From Dimorphilus gyrociliatus (Eukaryota > Annelida > Polychaeta > Dinophilidae): a stretch of 64,000 nucleotides of DNA. Below the pieces are notes generated by a model, which had not been told where the DNA came from, made no database searches, and was given only the letters and a program-made list of their open reading frames with translations. Both the position numbers and the translations under genes were made by a program. This document shows, one piece after another, positions 11,189 through 22,752 of this stretch. Where the stretch lies: positions 1 through 64,000 of the forward strand of contig CAJFCJ010000057.1 in the NCBI GenBank assembly GCA_904063045.1. Reading direction: 5' to 3'. Each line of letters starts with the position of its first letter. Position 1 is the stretch's first letter.

Positions 11189-12253
11189 ATGGCGCTGTAC
11201 TCTGTCCTCTTCTTTGTATTTTATGCAATTCTATATCAATATTCGTTAATAACATATGTAAATCCTGGAAATAGCATCACTACAATTCTAGACAAAACGA
11301 ATAAAGAAGGTGTAAACATTCAGAATGTTAGCTATGTCATAGATTTTCATAGCTTGGTAGAAATATATGACACCAACTCAAATTTAGTTAAGAGATCTTT
11401 TCAACTGTTTTTTATCGCAAACGATGGAAGAAAACATGAGAGATTGAATGATTTATGGCGTGGATATCAGCCTAAAAGTTTTAACAAGGAGACTATGATT
11501 GATTTGAAGAAAAAAGAGAAAGTTTGCTTTTTTAACACAGCAGATAGTGTTTGCCAACAATTATCAAACAGACATACACAAATTTCTTAGGTATTTTATG
11601 ATGAAAATAACAATCCTCACATAATTAGTTCATATTCTGAATATTCAACAATTCCAATAGGCACTTGGTTCAAAATAATAGAATTTCTTATGAAATTCAA
11701 AATAATTGAAATCCAAAATATGTTACAAGAATTTATTAAACAACCAGGTAGAAATTTGTTGATTTCCAGTTCAAATCTATCGAAAATTTCCCTACAATTG
11801 GAAAATTTTAATTATGATTACGATAATTATGGCTTATTGATTGCATTCGGTGAAGGAGGTTATGGATATTATGGAGAATTTGAAAAGTTATACGTAGAAG
11901 ATTAAGAATTCAAACTTGAAAGCAATAGTGAATACATCCTAGAAAGAAAACCTCTTCAGGAAAATATGATTTTTATATTGATTTTTGTCTATTACATAAT
12001 CAGAATAAATGACTACGCAATCGAAAACTCTTTTAGTGAGTTGAGTAGATATTTGTCTCTTTTGATTTTTATTGGTTTATTGATTAAAAATCTGTTGAAT
12101 GATATGTATTTTAACGAATGTTATTTATTGTGTGGATATTGGATTAAATTGGATACACTGGCGATAATAATCTTTTTAATCAATAAACCAATAACTCTTT
12201 TTCAAAAACAATATGTACATTCTTCCACAATATACAATGAAGATTATAAGTGA
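11189..12253 (+). pseudogene. unrecognised secreted or membrane protein, two in-frame stops
   Basis: Three consecutive open segments (11189-11590, 11594-11905 and 11906-12253) lie in the same reading frame and are separated only by a TAG and a TAA. The start MALYSVLFFVFYAILYQYSL looks like a signal peptide. The middle has hydrophilic coding-like sequence (ending FGEGGYGYYGEFEKLYVED). The last part is rich in hydrophobic stretches that could span membrane. I recognise no family. A decayed gene is the simplest reading. Hidden introns covering the stops are possible, for example GTATTTTATG...CCAATAG just after the first stop, but they do not remove the stop itself. Confidence 0.4.
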
Positions 12254-12937
12254 ACAGTATTCAGACAGTACTCTAAGATCATTATTAAATGATCAAAATA
12301 AAGATGATATTAAGAACCTTAAAAGTACAATTTTCTACTCTAATCTTAATATTACAATATCTCATTTGTAGAAGTTTTCCTCAGATATAAATTTTTGTTT
12401 ACTTTAGTTTTATGGAAACATAGTCTTACATTCAAAGAAGATTTTAAAAATTACTAAGAACTGATATAATTGGATCAAAACAGTGTCAACAATCATTTTT
12501 GGTCCATATCAAAACCGTGAATATTAGTTGTATTAAAGTTACTTTTGAAAATTGACTCTGTCCTATTTTTGTTTGAATTTCAATATCATTTGCATGTTTT
12601 TAGGGATAATTATTATATTTATATGTAAAATTAATGCTCCAATTAGATGAAATAGAAAAAAAAAATAAATAAAATAGTATTGATACTTAAATTATAATGA
12701 CCTTGATTTTTTATTGTATTAGTATTATATTCTCCACTAGATTTTATATATGTTTCGAAACTTTCAATTATCAGCTCCACATGAACTAAAAATTAAAAAA
12801 TTTTCAAGCCTTAAAATGCCCAATATCTTATTCTAAACTGTAACCTAGAGTGTTGTTTTCTCTCAACCATGAATATTATGAAAGAAATTATTCAACTGTT
12901 ATTTTGGATTGGAACTAAGTTAGGGTATACACTAAAA
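12254..12937. other. AT-rich intergenic stretch, nothing recognised
   Basis: Very AT-rich, with many short poly-A/T runs and stops in all frames. No repeat shared with the rest of the window was noticed. Confidence 0.4.
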
Positions 12938-12938
12938 T

Positions 12939-13144
12939 GGATGCCACAGAAAATGGCCCCAAAAGCATGGTTCTACCATAACCCTAGACCATCCCTTATG
13001 TATCCTTAACCATTTCCATTTCCCCTAACCCTTAGATATGACCCTCCTAACTACAAATCAATAGATGCCTTTTTCGTCCTAACCATTTCTCAACCCAAAA
13101 AGTTGCCTTCAAATACCCTACTTGGGGCCGTTTTCTGATGATCC
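12939..13144. mobile_element. 207-bp MITE family, copy with TTAGGG-like core
   Basis: The ends GGATGCCACAGAAAATGGCC and (reverse complement) GGATCATCAGAAAACGGCC are terminal inverted repeats matching the elements at 24883 and 29310. The inside carries the CCCTAACCCTTAG core and the CTAACCATTTCTCAA block seen in the other copies. Flanks share ACTAAAA, a plausible degenerate 9-bp target duplication. Non-autonomous, no coding capacity. Confidence 0.7.
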
Positions 13145-13528
13145 TTACTAAAACAATTGTTAAATAATTAGGTGGGTCCAAACCTAAGGTTTAGCAACAA
13201 TGAACAACACAGAACAGGCATCAGGAAATAGAATTCTCTACAAAAAAGTGTTGTCAATGAAAAAAACGTTTTCTTTCAATATTTATTCTTATTTGTTAGT
13301 TAAATAAATAGTAATTTATTAATAGTCCATGACTATCAACACGAAAAACATGTGAATGCGGTTCAAACAAAAATTGCACTGTTTCCAATGTAGTTGAATA
13401 TCGGATTTATTTCATTGCTATAATGATGTTTATCAACCTCAAACCTGTCCTTCCGGCTACTTTTATAGTCCAGATTCAAAGTCAAGAGAATATTCAATTA
13501 GATTGTGTGTAACAGAAGCAGGAGCAAA

Positions 13529-14067
13529 ATGTCCAAGAGCAGCGAAGAGGGAATTCAAACTAGAATCAGAAGATACAATAATTCCTCACTAGTCAATGGT
13601 TCCAGCGATTTACTTAAAGTAAAAATAAGTCGTCATCCAAATTATTTTGTACGCCTAAACATTATTGCATTGGAGAAATGTCATCAGTAACTGGTCATAT
13701 TCACAATCTCTTATTCAGTTAGGAATCTAGGGAAGCTATTAAAAAAATGTCTTTTGGGGAAGAAATGAATTTAAAAGCAGGAGGCAGACTGTTGTCATCG
13801 TCTCAACTGGATACTTTTTTCTTACCTTTCAAATTAACAAGTCATTTACCTGCAGTTGCTGTCGAAGAAAAGAAAAAAGTTCTCTCGAAAGATATAGTAG
13901 AATTGGTTTTGATAAAAAGGGGTCCACAATCTGAAATTGAAGGATATATTGAAGCCAAAGATAAACTATTGTTTAGGTTGGTGAAATTGGGCCATAGACG
14001 TTTTCGAAGTGAAGTAGTTTCAGGAGGAGCATTAATCAAATTGAAGAAAGATGATTTTCTACATTGA
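13529..14067 (+). CDS. small unrecognised two-exon protein
   Basis: Exon 1 is 13529-13618 (ATG, 30 codons, MSKSSEEGIQTRIRR...). A strong donor AAA|GTAAAA at 13619 and an acceptor CAGTTAG at 13722 are both phase 0. Exon 2 is 13723-14067 and gives 144 residues in total. The second exon has balanced, globular-looking composition (DIVELVLIKRGPQSEIEGY, then KLGHRRFRSEVVSGG). No signal peptide, membrane span or known motif was recognised. Exon 1 could instead run on to a TAA at 13688, which would leave two unrelated frames. Product unknown. Confidence 0.45.
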
Positions 14068-14330
14068 ACAAATAAGGTTATGCATGTATCTAATGTTTAA
14101 TCAAGATAAACAGTAAACCTGCAAAAAGCTATAGATTTTGAATAGAAAATGAATTGTTGGGAGGAACATAACAGCAATTGATAAACCGCTAATAAATAAT
14201 TTCAAATTCATTACTTATTCTGGCATTTTCTATTAGATTGATTATTTCCACTTTTCAACAATGCATCAATGGCATACAAATCTTCTTGCAATCTTCACAA
14301 CTAAATTTACAATACTTCTGTTATTGCCCT

Positions 14331-14858
14331 CTGATCGACCAAAGTGATCCTGGGATATTCCAGCGCGTCCAGTTTTCGAAGAATTCCTTTATTCTTTCTT
14401 GCTGACTTGCCCTATGCTGTTGGCTTATTACTCTTTCCAGTTTATGACTTTTCGCATCCGCAAATTCCGTCATTACTCTTAATGTTTGCTTTGTCGTCAC
14501 TCTTGCTATTTCGTCAACCCAGTCTTACCATAATTGGTTATTTATATAGAACTTGCTTGCGACTACTAGTATTGCTTCTAGTTGCTTGCATTCTAAGTCG
14601 TCTCTTTCTTCCCAGTCCGCGTATATCTCTCATAGCATTGTGTTTGACCTTAACATCATCTGGTACTCACCTCAATCTTGAAAAAGAATTGGTACATTTC
14701 CGCTTTACTTCCCTATATCGTCTTCTCAAAAATTTCATTTCCTTTCCTGGAGAATCTGTATACTTCCTTTTTGGCACTGTAGTATCTAACTCATAGGAAG
14801 CTGATAATTTTTTGTAGACTTTTCTGTCTTTTTGTGGAAAAAGAAATTCAGAGGACAT
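14331..14858 (-). pseudogene. unrecognised minus-strand coding pieces, possibly transposon-derived
   Basis: The minus strand carries three coding-like blocks. One begins MSSEFLFPQKDRKVYKK at 14858 and meets a good donor, GAG|GTGAGT, at about 14670. A middle basic block contains RDIRGLGRKRRLRMQ. A third reads DWVDEIARVTTKQTLRV...FFENWTRWNIPG and stops near 14331. Composition (K, R, E rich) favours this strand over the opposite leucine/serine-rich frame. Frames do not join into one clear gene. The family is not recognised. Confidence 0.3.
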
Positions 14859-14900
14859 TTTCTTAAAACAGATACATGGAAAAGAAAGATATTTATTATA

Positions 14901-15168
14901 GATAGAAGTCGCCCACTACCTATTGCAAAAGTCGCCTCTCATAAAATACGAATACCTTAAATGCTCTGTTGATTTATGGGCATTTTTGAGGGATAATATA
15001 CAATATGTTTGACTAAGTTTTCTCATAGAGGACAACAGGGTTATTCCAATTTCTTTGCAAAAAATTCCAAAGCCTTCCGTCTAAAACCTTGTTCGTTCTC
15101 TGCATTGTTGATCCTACTTTTGCAATAGGTGGTACGCAAGTTCTGCCAATTTCTGGGCGACTTCTATC
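14901..15168. repeat. inverted copies of a GATAGAAGTCGCCCA block
   Basis: GATAGAAGTCGCCCA plus CCTATTGCAAAAGT at 14901-14932 recurs inverted at 15117-15168, where the two blocks are separated by a further 22 bases. The same GATAGAAGT(C/T)RCCCA word forms the tandem repeat at 37012-37140. Probably fragments of one repeat family. Confidence 0.5.
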
Positions 15169-15383
15169 ACATTCACATACAAAATATATGTAGTCGATGG
15201 TCATATCAGCTAGGTGTGGCACATTGCCAAACTCACATTACGCTTTCATTATATTATCAATCCCCAAACCAATACCTCACCCCTGCTCTTATTTTCGTCA
15301 CCTTACAGTTTTTCTCACTATCATTTGAAGTCATCTGGTTCACCCAGTGATAATCTAGCCTCATCACTAAAAATTAATTTAGG

Positions 15384-15608
15384 TCAGTCTAGATTATCAC
15401 TGATCATTTTAAGACAATAGTGTTTTCTTCTTTTCCAATTGCTGAATGTGAGATCAGTTTCATGCCTTATTCTCTTACACCTGAAATTTCGTCTTTTCAG
15501 CTCCCTGTGAATCGTTTTAAGGCTCACATCTACCTCTAAGTCCTTTAAAATCTTTGCTGCTGGCACGTTCTCCTTGTTATCTTTTAGTTTCTTCACAATC
15601 CTTTTCAA
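15384..15608 (-). pseudogene. Tc1-like transposase N-terminal fragment
   Basis: The frame KRIVKKLKDN...AAKILKDLEVDVSLKTIHREL, followed by RCKRIRHETDLTFSNWKRR, matches the paired helix-turn-helix DNA-binding region of Tc1-type transposases. A related decayed copy lies at 28760 (ARKILKELDVDVSLLTIQREL). No DDE catalytic part follows in frame. Confidence 0.6.
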
Positions 15609-15679
15609 CTTGCCTTTGCAATATTGTGGAGCTGTTCTAATCCATTCAAGATATGTATTATCAGCAGCACATTGTTAAG

Positions 15680-16006
15680 ATTCCGACAAGTAAATCAATT
15701 TACAAACAAATTATTTGTAAATGTAGCTGTTGACTGACTCTTACTAATATAATGAATGATACTATAAGGTTTATACTATAAAGTTATACTAATAATATTT
15801 AAATAAGTAATTAAAGGTAGTAATTCATCGGTTGAAAGATGAAGAGGGAATGTTATTGTCTTAACTATAAGAATTTAAATGTACAATAATAACTTAACGT
15901 AATGTATAACGTCAAAGAGAGTTTACCACTTTGCCAAACTTAGGCGATACATTCATTGACTACACTGTATATACTGTATATCATAATAATACTTGTTTTT
16001 CTGTAG
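15680..16006. other. intergenic, nothing recognised before the protease exon
   Basis: AT-rich sequence with no coding-like frame. It ends in a polypyrimidine-rich acceptor (TTGTTTTTCTGTAG) used by the exon at 16007. Confidence 0.35.
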
Positions 16007-16198
16007 AGTGATCACGAAAATTTCTATGTTATCATTGGTGCTTCTAAAATGTTTACTAATGAAGTAAATGTACCTGTTGAACAGATTTATGTTCATAAAC
16101 CTTATAGTAAATACAGTTCTCGTAATGATATTGCTTTAATGAGGCTTACACTTCCTATTTGTTTACGAGAAAATGAATACATTTCTAATCCAGTTTAA
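16007..16198 (+). pseudogene. single trypsin-like serine protease exon
   Basis: After a strong acceptor at 16005-16006 a 63-codon frame reads FYVIIGASKMFTNE...VEQIYVHKPYS, then SRNDIALMRLTLPICL and a stop. NDIALMRL is the catalytic-Asp motif of S1 (trypsin) proteases, and VHKPYS is the usual preceding segment. No His (TAAHC) or Ser (GDSGGP) exon was found nearby, and the frame stops soon after. It is therefore an isolated exon or gene fragment. Confidence 0.7.
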
Positions 16199-16217
16199 GT
16201 ATTCTATACTGTAATTG

Positions 16218-16252
16218 TAGAAATTCCTACAATTACAATACAAATAAGTACA
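16218..16252 (+). repeat. LTR 3' tail fragment
   Basis: GAAATTCCTACAATTACAATAC followed by AAATAAGTACA is the last 35 bp of the LTR described at 10505. Confidence 0.55.
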
Positions 16253-17357
16253 TGAGATAATATAGGTAAGTTGTTGGATGTGTTTTTAAAAGTATTGAGT
16301 CATTAATTACCCATGATTTTTTTAGCAGCCATTTTTATTAATTGTATAATATTTTAAAATTTAGCAGTTGATTATTAATAGAGATTCCAAATTGATTATG
16401 GCACTAATATGTTATATTTGTAAGGAGAGAATGTATGGAATTCACAAAAAATGTCAGCCTTGCTGTCATTCATTTAAAATATACAAGAATTGTTTAGAAT
16501 ATAAAAGTTTGTTTAACTATTTTATGACTATTTTTACAAATATATGTTTACATGTTTTCACAGATCAATTAATATTATGAAACATTTGTTGTGATATATT
16601 AATAAAGAAATGCACTGCTACACTGCAAAGGCTACCTTCTAGTGCACCTCTTAGTGCAGAAAAATGGTCAAAGACTAAATTTGTATATAGCAAATAACAC
16701 AAATGAGCATGCTTTGTTTGTGAAAATCAATTTGGAAACGCCAGTCAAAATGATAGTAATGGCAATATTTTGGAGTTAAATAGTAGTTCAACATCTTCCA
16801 GATCAACATAATAATTTGATGGAAGTATAATTTTTAGCTTCTTCAAAATCCAATTGTGAGCATGAGAATTATTCATTTCTTAAAGGAAATGATCCAAAAA
16901 GGAGAGGATTGACTATCTTTTAACAATTTCTGCTACAATATTAAAGAAAACTAAAGCAAGACAACATTCTAGATATTCTGAAAAATTATTGAACAACAAT
17001 CAACCAGCATGGGAACAACTTTTATCCTGGAAAAATATCACATTCTAATGAAAAATTACCAGATCTTGAAAAGAAAAAAATGATCAGGAATGAAAAATAC
17101 TTGCAATAAAGATATTTTTAGCTCTGGAAAATTTGGTTCTGGCAGGAAATGACAAACAAAGGCTGAGGAAAGTGACAGAAAGGGTGCTAAAAGCTCTTGC
17201 AGGTTACTTCTACTTGACAAAAATAGTGATAAACAGTAACGCAGCTAAGGAAGCAGTACCTCAAGAGAGCAGGGTAGATGTCCAATATAGGCATATTGGG
17301 ATTGAAGTACAAAATGACGGAGAAAATGTTTGTATGCAAGCTGGATGACCTAACAAT
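16253..17357. other. decayed coding-like sequence, not identified
   Basis: A frame at about 16390-16578 has Cys pairs (CYICKER, then CQPCC) like a small zinc-binding module. Another at 17133-17348 (NDKQRLRKVTERVLKALAGYF) has coding-like composition. Neither starts, splices or matches clearly. The second lies directly before a BEL/Pao fragment and may belong to it. Confidence 0.3.
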
Positions 17358-17606
17358 AAAAAAAGATGTCTATATAGAGAAGCACTGGCCTTAATAGCTA
17401 AAGTCTATGATCCTTTGGGCATGATCAAAATAATAAGTATGCCGCTCAGAGTGCTGTTTTCTCACCTTGTATATGGAAAGAAGGAGGTCTGGAAATGCAA
17501 CATTCCTCAAATTGAAATCGCTAAGTGGAATAGATTGGTCAACGGAATGCCTATTGAAGTCGAGATTGATAGACATGGAGAGCTATCAGGTAAATACAGA
17601 CGATAG
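17358..17606 (+). pseudogene. BEL/Pao retrotransposon pol fragment
   Basis: The frame KKRCLYREALALIAKVYDPLG followed by LFSHLVYGKKEVWKC and IAKWNRLVNG matches the Pao/BEL segment after the reverse transcriptase (R..L...A.VYDPLG...W...W). The element is truncated on both sides. A partial LTR of a different family follows at 17722. Confidence 0.6.
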
Positions 17607-17721
17607 TGACAAAAGTTCTTGCATATGTGTAGAAGAACAATAACTATTTAATGACAGTAATCTGTAATGACAGACATTCAGCCTTGAATGAAAAATTAAC
17701 AATTCTTTTTTTAATACTCCC

Positions 17722-17872
17722 TGTACTTTGTTGTATTGTAATTGTAGGAATTTCTGCTTCTTCTGAACAGTATTTGTCCTTTCCAATCATTTATCAACTT
17801 ACCAAAGTACTCACACAAATAGAACCTTTCAAGGTCCTACACAAATAGTCTTAACAAATGTAATTTTGGTAG
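17722..17872 (-). mobile_element. partial LTR, reverse orientation
   Basis: TGTACTTTGTTGTATTGTAATTG... through GTAATTTTGGTAGA is the reverse complement of the 3' 150 bp of the LTR at 10505. The rest of the LTR is missing. Confidence 0.65.
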
Positions 17873-19780
17873 ATAAGTTAAAGATGAAATGAAATGATTA
17901 TTTATCTAGTAGAGATTGATAATGTTCATATACATTCATCAGTTCTATTCTACAATAGATAACTAGTATTGAACCAGTATTGTACTGTGCTGCATCAGAA
18001 GTCATCCCTGATTGCCATCTACCCTTGACTAAGCAATAATTCATTTAATGTTTTCCTATATTCGTCAAGAGTAACACTAAACTATTCGTTGGGATCAAAA
18101 ATAAATTGGACTTATTGTATTTATGTGGTCGCAAACAAAGGCATATTAAACATCTGGCCAGTTGAACTTAATGAACTTTAAGCTACTCCAATACTGGATT
18201 TTTGACCAGATGATCTAATAACCAAAGGAGTTTTGGAACAAAGAAATTGATAAACAAAGCTTTGATTACATTGAGCATATAAGCTGTAGCAGAATGAATT
18301 GACATAAAAGAGCTTATTGGTCTACAAATGAACCATGTTCCGAATATTTGTCACCTAGTACAGGGCTCCAGATATGGAGGGAAGATTTCGTTGAAATTGG
18401 TGGTTCTCTCTATATCTAGAATCTCTAGGGGTTTACAATTGAAGAAATTTTTCTTTTCTTGTTAACAAAAAAGTTAATAATATACAGCTTGCTATATTTA
18501 ATAAATTGACTAGAAAAGAAGACATTCAACTTTTTCCCACTGCAAAGATTTACTATTCTTGTACAAACTTCAATGAAGACTTATTCTCAGGTTGTTTGAG
18601 GCCTTTTTTTTGTAAAAAGTTTTTTTAATATATAATGCAAAGATGAGTTAGTCTTCTGCATTGGTTGTAATTATATTTTATAATTCAATAATATAGCACT
18701 TTTTGTTTTTTGTCTTCTAAAAACACATTAAATTAAATATTTAGTTAGCTGTCCAGATATGAATACAAAAGTCTAAAAATGGCCAAAAATTTTACATGAA
18801 TATTATGAAAACCAATAAATCCACCGAATGATGAACCAAGGTCTTGAATCAATACAATAAATTTACAAACATCTTTTGATGATTTTTATGAGAGATTTGG
18901 TATCAATATCAAATAGTGAAAATGGCAGAAAAATTGCTAATTAAATAATAAAATGATTGTTTGCCACCAAATCAATAGATATTAATAAAAAATTTTTACT
19001 TTATTAGATATTTCTCTATCTTTAGCTTAGCTGAAATTTTCTTCCCTATAGAGGAGGGGAAGTAGATTAATTGATTTTTTAAAACCTTTAACAATAACAT
19101 TTAATTTACTTATTTTGAAATTTTAGCATTTTCATTCTTTCAAATCATTCTCTAGGCTTATTTAGTATTAGATTATGTTCAGGTATAGTGCTGACTTAGT
19201 TTGGTTTAATTGAAGCTTCAAGAGATTTCTTTTACTGAAAATCAACAAATCTTCGATTCAGTCAATTTGTTCAAAAGTAATGTTTGCAAATTTAGCTCCA
19301 TCACTAATACTTTAGTATTGACAAACTAGTTGGGAGATAGATGAGTTAGCTGTTGCCAAGCAACGATTACCCATAAACTGAACAGAGGCAATAAATTTTC
19401 TAGCCTTCTACTTACCATTATAAACTTCACCTCTGCCAATACTATTGTATTATTTAATAAGATTAGCATCCATTATGTCTATAATTATATCATATCTTTG
19501 GCTTTATTAGGCTAAAAACATCAAGGAATATGTTAGGAGAATATATGATTCAAGAATTATGGTACAGAGATTGTGTGAGAGGAACAATTTATAACTAAAT
19601 TCTATAGAATTCTATTGTAATTCAAAGCCTTGAATAGTAATTTGTCATCTATAATTGATGGCTAAAGACCTTAGTTTGCATTGATAATTCGAAACATCTA
19701 ATTGTCAGGTCATAACCAAAAAAATCCAGTCATTCTGTTAAGAAAAAAAGCCAAAAGGTTTCCTTAAAATTCTACATTTT
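17873..19780. other. long intergenic stretch, one dispersed repeat, no gene seen
   Basis: Contains copy 2 (17927-17992) of the repeat at 10018. Otherwise it is AT-rich and dense in stops, with no family recognised on either strand. The 3' flank of the sodium-channel gene lies at its right end. Confidence 0.35.
19352..19364. promoter_or_regulatory. X-box-like palindrome (possible RFX site)
   Basis: GTTGCCAAGCAAC fits the RFX consensus GTNRCC-N(0-3)-RGYAAC. It lies about 400 bp downstream of the channel gene and far from any promoter identified here, so function is doubtful. Confidence 0.2.
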
Positions 19781-22752
19781 TTATCTCATTTTTGCAGACA
19801 ATGAATATGAAATCTGAAATTCAATGACATCAATTTTTAAATTAACTATAAAATCATACAGAGATTTGTCATTTGTTTTGTTTACCTTGTAAGCAAAAAA
19901 ATCAAGAAATTCAAACAAGGTTATAACGGAAGCACCTAAAACTAGACCCAAAAATCCACCAATTTCTGATAAGAAAGATAAAAAACCAAATTTCTCATGT
20001 TGAATAATTCTTTGGAAATTCATTTCTTTGTAAAAAATATCCACTTTTGCAAAATTTTTTCTGTTGAATATTAAAAAAATTGTTTGTTTAGAAATAATGA
20101 AAGAAAATGTCTTATGAAAGTAAAAATCTTACAAGAGAAATTCTTTATTTATAAAAGAATTTCTATGAAATGTATACATAAATTCCTGAAGATCGTTGTA
20201 CTTAGAGAGAATATCACTGAGTTTCTGATTGAAAGATATAGGATAGTCAAGGGTATGTTTAGCCACTGCATTTCCCATGATCATAACACACCTGTACCAA
20301 TCTTTTATCTGTTGTAAATCATCTTTTGAACAAGAGAAATAAATGTCATATTTGACTTTCATTTCATTGTATATGGTATAGAACTGATTTATATCTTTAT
20401 ATTTGATTGTCTTATTTTGTGCATCATTTTTAGGAAAAGGCCATCTTAAGGATAGAAATCTCTCTTCCAAAAAAAAAAATAATGTAGCAAATTCGTCAAT
20501 TCTGCCAATAAATGTTCTGTATTCTAATGGCATATTTTCGCTAAAACCTATCAAACTCCTTAAATCCTTGAGAAAATCTTCCAACAGTAGAGGATCGGAT
20601 AAATTTTGTTTCTTTACTGAAGAATTCACTTCTAAATAAGATTCAAACATTAGAATTTTTTCGATAGCATCTAGATGAATTTTAGTAATTTTTTCTATAT
20701 TTCTCTGAACACCTTTGATATACCAATGAATAGATACACCATATCTTGCAATATCTTCAATTGATCGATATATTCTTTGAAAAAACTCTTTCTTTCTATT
20801 CAATAAACAATAAGATTGAAAATTTTCATTATTCAAAATTTTCTCTATTCTAAAATATGTTTGCAGGACAAATCTAATTTTAGCGTTTGTATCAACATCA
20901 GTATCATTTTCTCTTAGAGTAATTAGATCATTGTAGATTGGATTGCAATATTCCATAAATGGTAATCTTGTATCATTTATATCTAGTCCAAAAATTCTCT
21001 CAATTTCATCTATGTGATAATTTTGTAAATTCTGTACAGATTTCAAATGATGAATTAAATTCTGTACTGATTTGATAGCTTTATCCCAAAATTGGTGAAA
21101 ATTTTCCTCCTCTACTTTAAAAGAACTAAATTGAAAATGTTGCATAAAATCATCGCAACCTCTCCAAGTTCCATTCGTTTTGTTGACATTATCCGTACAA
21201 CTATGGAAATCATCGAGAATTCTATTCTCATTTACTGGAGATGGGCCAAACAATTGTCCCTTAAAATGATTTTCAACTTGCATTAAATAGGTGAAACTTT
21301 TGTAAACGTGTACAATTTTAGGTGACTGTAGAGCTGTTTCCATTAATTCAACGTTATGCAAGATATCTGTGCAATCATTTCGTATTTTTGCCAATATTCT
21401 TGATACAAATGATTCTCCATCGCCCGTTTTATTTATCTCGAATGCGTCAAAAGTATTTATGAACTTTAGAAAAAATGGACGCATTCCTTTCGTAAATGCA
21501 GTAATGTATTGTTTGTTTAGATCAAAAAGTTCTTTACTATTCTTCTCACCTATTTCTAATACTTGTAGATATTTTTCTCTCAACTTTAACATTCTTTCCG
21601 AGTCCTTTAGTATTAATTTATTAACCGTAAATCCAGATATAGCTGAAAATGAAAGATTTGGTTCATAAACAATTTGATGACACGGAACGTGACAAGAACA
21701 ATTGTTCTCATTACTCTTTAATTTCTCTAGTGATCTTCTAATACATCCGTGATTCTCGGATAAAGAACATTTTCTATTGTAATCGTTTGTACTTTGCAGG
21801 ATTGCAGTTGCTATGAATGGAATACATTTACATATTGTTGCAACTGCTTTTAACTGACAATGATCTATGCATTCGGCATGAGATTTATACTTCGAATTGA
21901 CACAATCTCCATAAGGTTCACCAAGATTTTGCGATTCAATTCGCTTGATACCAACCAGCGTGTGCATTCCTGGGGCTACCGCAAAACCGAGATTAGACAT
22001 GAGTGGCTTTTTAAAATCATCATGCAACAATATCTTAACTCCAGCATCATTACGAGGTCCTGGCATATGCTCGTACTGTTCAATGTTGACGAGGAATGAG
22101 AGACTTTTTTCCATTCCAGGTTCGGTAACAGTTACAGGTTGAAGTGGATAACTTGAGCGAGGAGAATTGAATGTAAAACATATACCAAATTCAGTAATAG
22201 TTTGTGCGATATATTGAGATGGACATTCTTTACCATTCCAATGGCAGTTGAATAGGAAATCAGATTGTTGGTGTCCAATATAGTTGTAAACATATTTGGC
22301 ATCGTCATTCATGTTCCTTGGTAAGTATTGATTGTGCGAAGCAGTTCCATTAGTATTAGTGTTATAAAGGTTGTTAAAGTATTTATACACTTCCAATTCT
22401 ACAGTACTTTTCATCCTTTTAAACGAATACACCTAACCAGATTATATTCCTTACAAATATTTAAATATGCATACCTGAACTGGTTTTGATTGCATACTGT
22501 AACTGATGGAAATTGCAGACTCTTTGCATATATCACTTGAACACTATCTGTTACCTCTTTTTTGCTGTAGTCTAAACCTCGTTTAACCACTTGAAAAATG
22601 AAGAGAAAGATTGCTCCAAACACAATAAGAATCCATCCAATTCGTCGAAACAGTGAGGATTCTTTAGCAAAAATATTTTTAATTCCATGAAATGTTGTTT
22701 CATTGCAGAAATTTCTCCAAGTTTTCACTTTACCTTTCCCATCCTTTGCCAT
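19781..22752 (-). CDS. DEG/ENaC-family sodium channel with large extracellular insertion
   Basis: Three exons join in phase: 22752-22475, 22415-20133 and 20060-19781 (introns 59 and 72 nt). They give 946 residues. Exon 1 has a cytosolic start, TM1 (IGWILIVFGAIFLFIFQVV), and the post-TM1 FPSVTVCNQNQFR motif. Exon 2 has the Cys-rich ectodomain (GDCVNSKY, CIDHCQLKAVATICKCIPF, NCSCHVPCHQIVYEP). Exon 3 has the pre-TM2 and TM2 signature (LSEIGGFLGLVLGASVITLFE), which includes the GxS selectivity-filter-type residues. Family members form trimeric amiloride-sensitive Na+ channels gated by peptides, acid or force. Usual length is 500-700. Here about 500 extra residues, mainly helical-looking and with N-glycosylation sequons, lie between the CxCxxPC region and TM2. 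The ATG chosen is the first in frame (MAKDGKGKVKTW). The gating stimulus is unknown. Confidence 0.92.

Noticed and set aside
14344-14796. 150-residue plus-strand frame rich in Leu and Ser
   Set aside because: It starts at GTG, has the composition of an antisense shadow, and the minus strand of the same region has better coding character and a strong splice donor.
19352-19364. RFX X-box as promoter of the channel gene
   Set aside because: It lies downstream of the gene's stop codon, not upstream, and no ciliary gene starts nearby.
21369-22142. Several plus-strand frames of 60-100 codons inside the sodium-channel exon
   Set aside because: They are antisense to a well-supported DEG/ENaC exon and match nothing.
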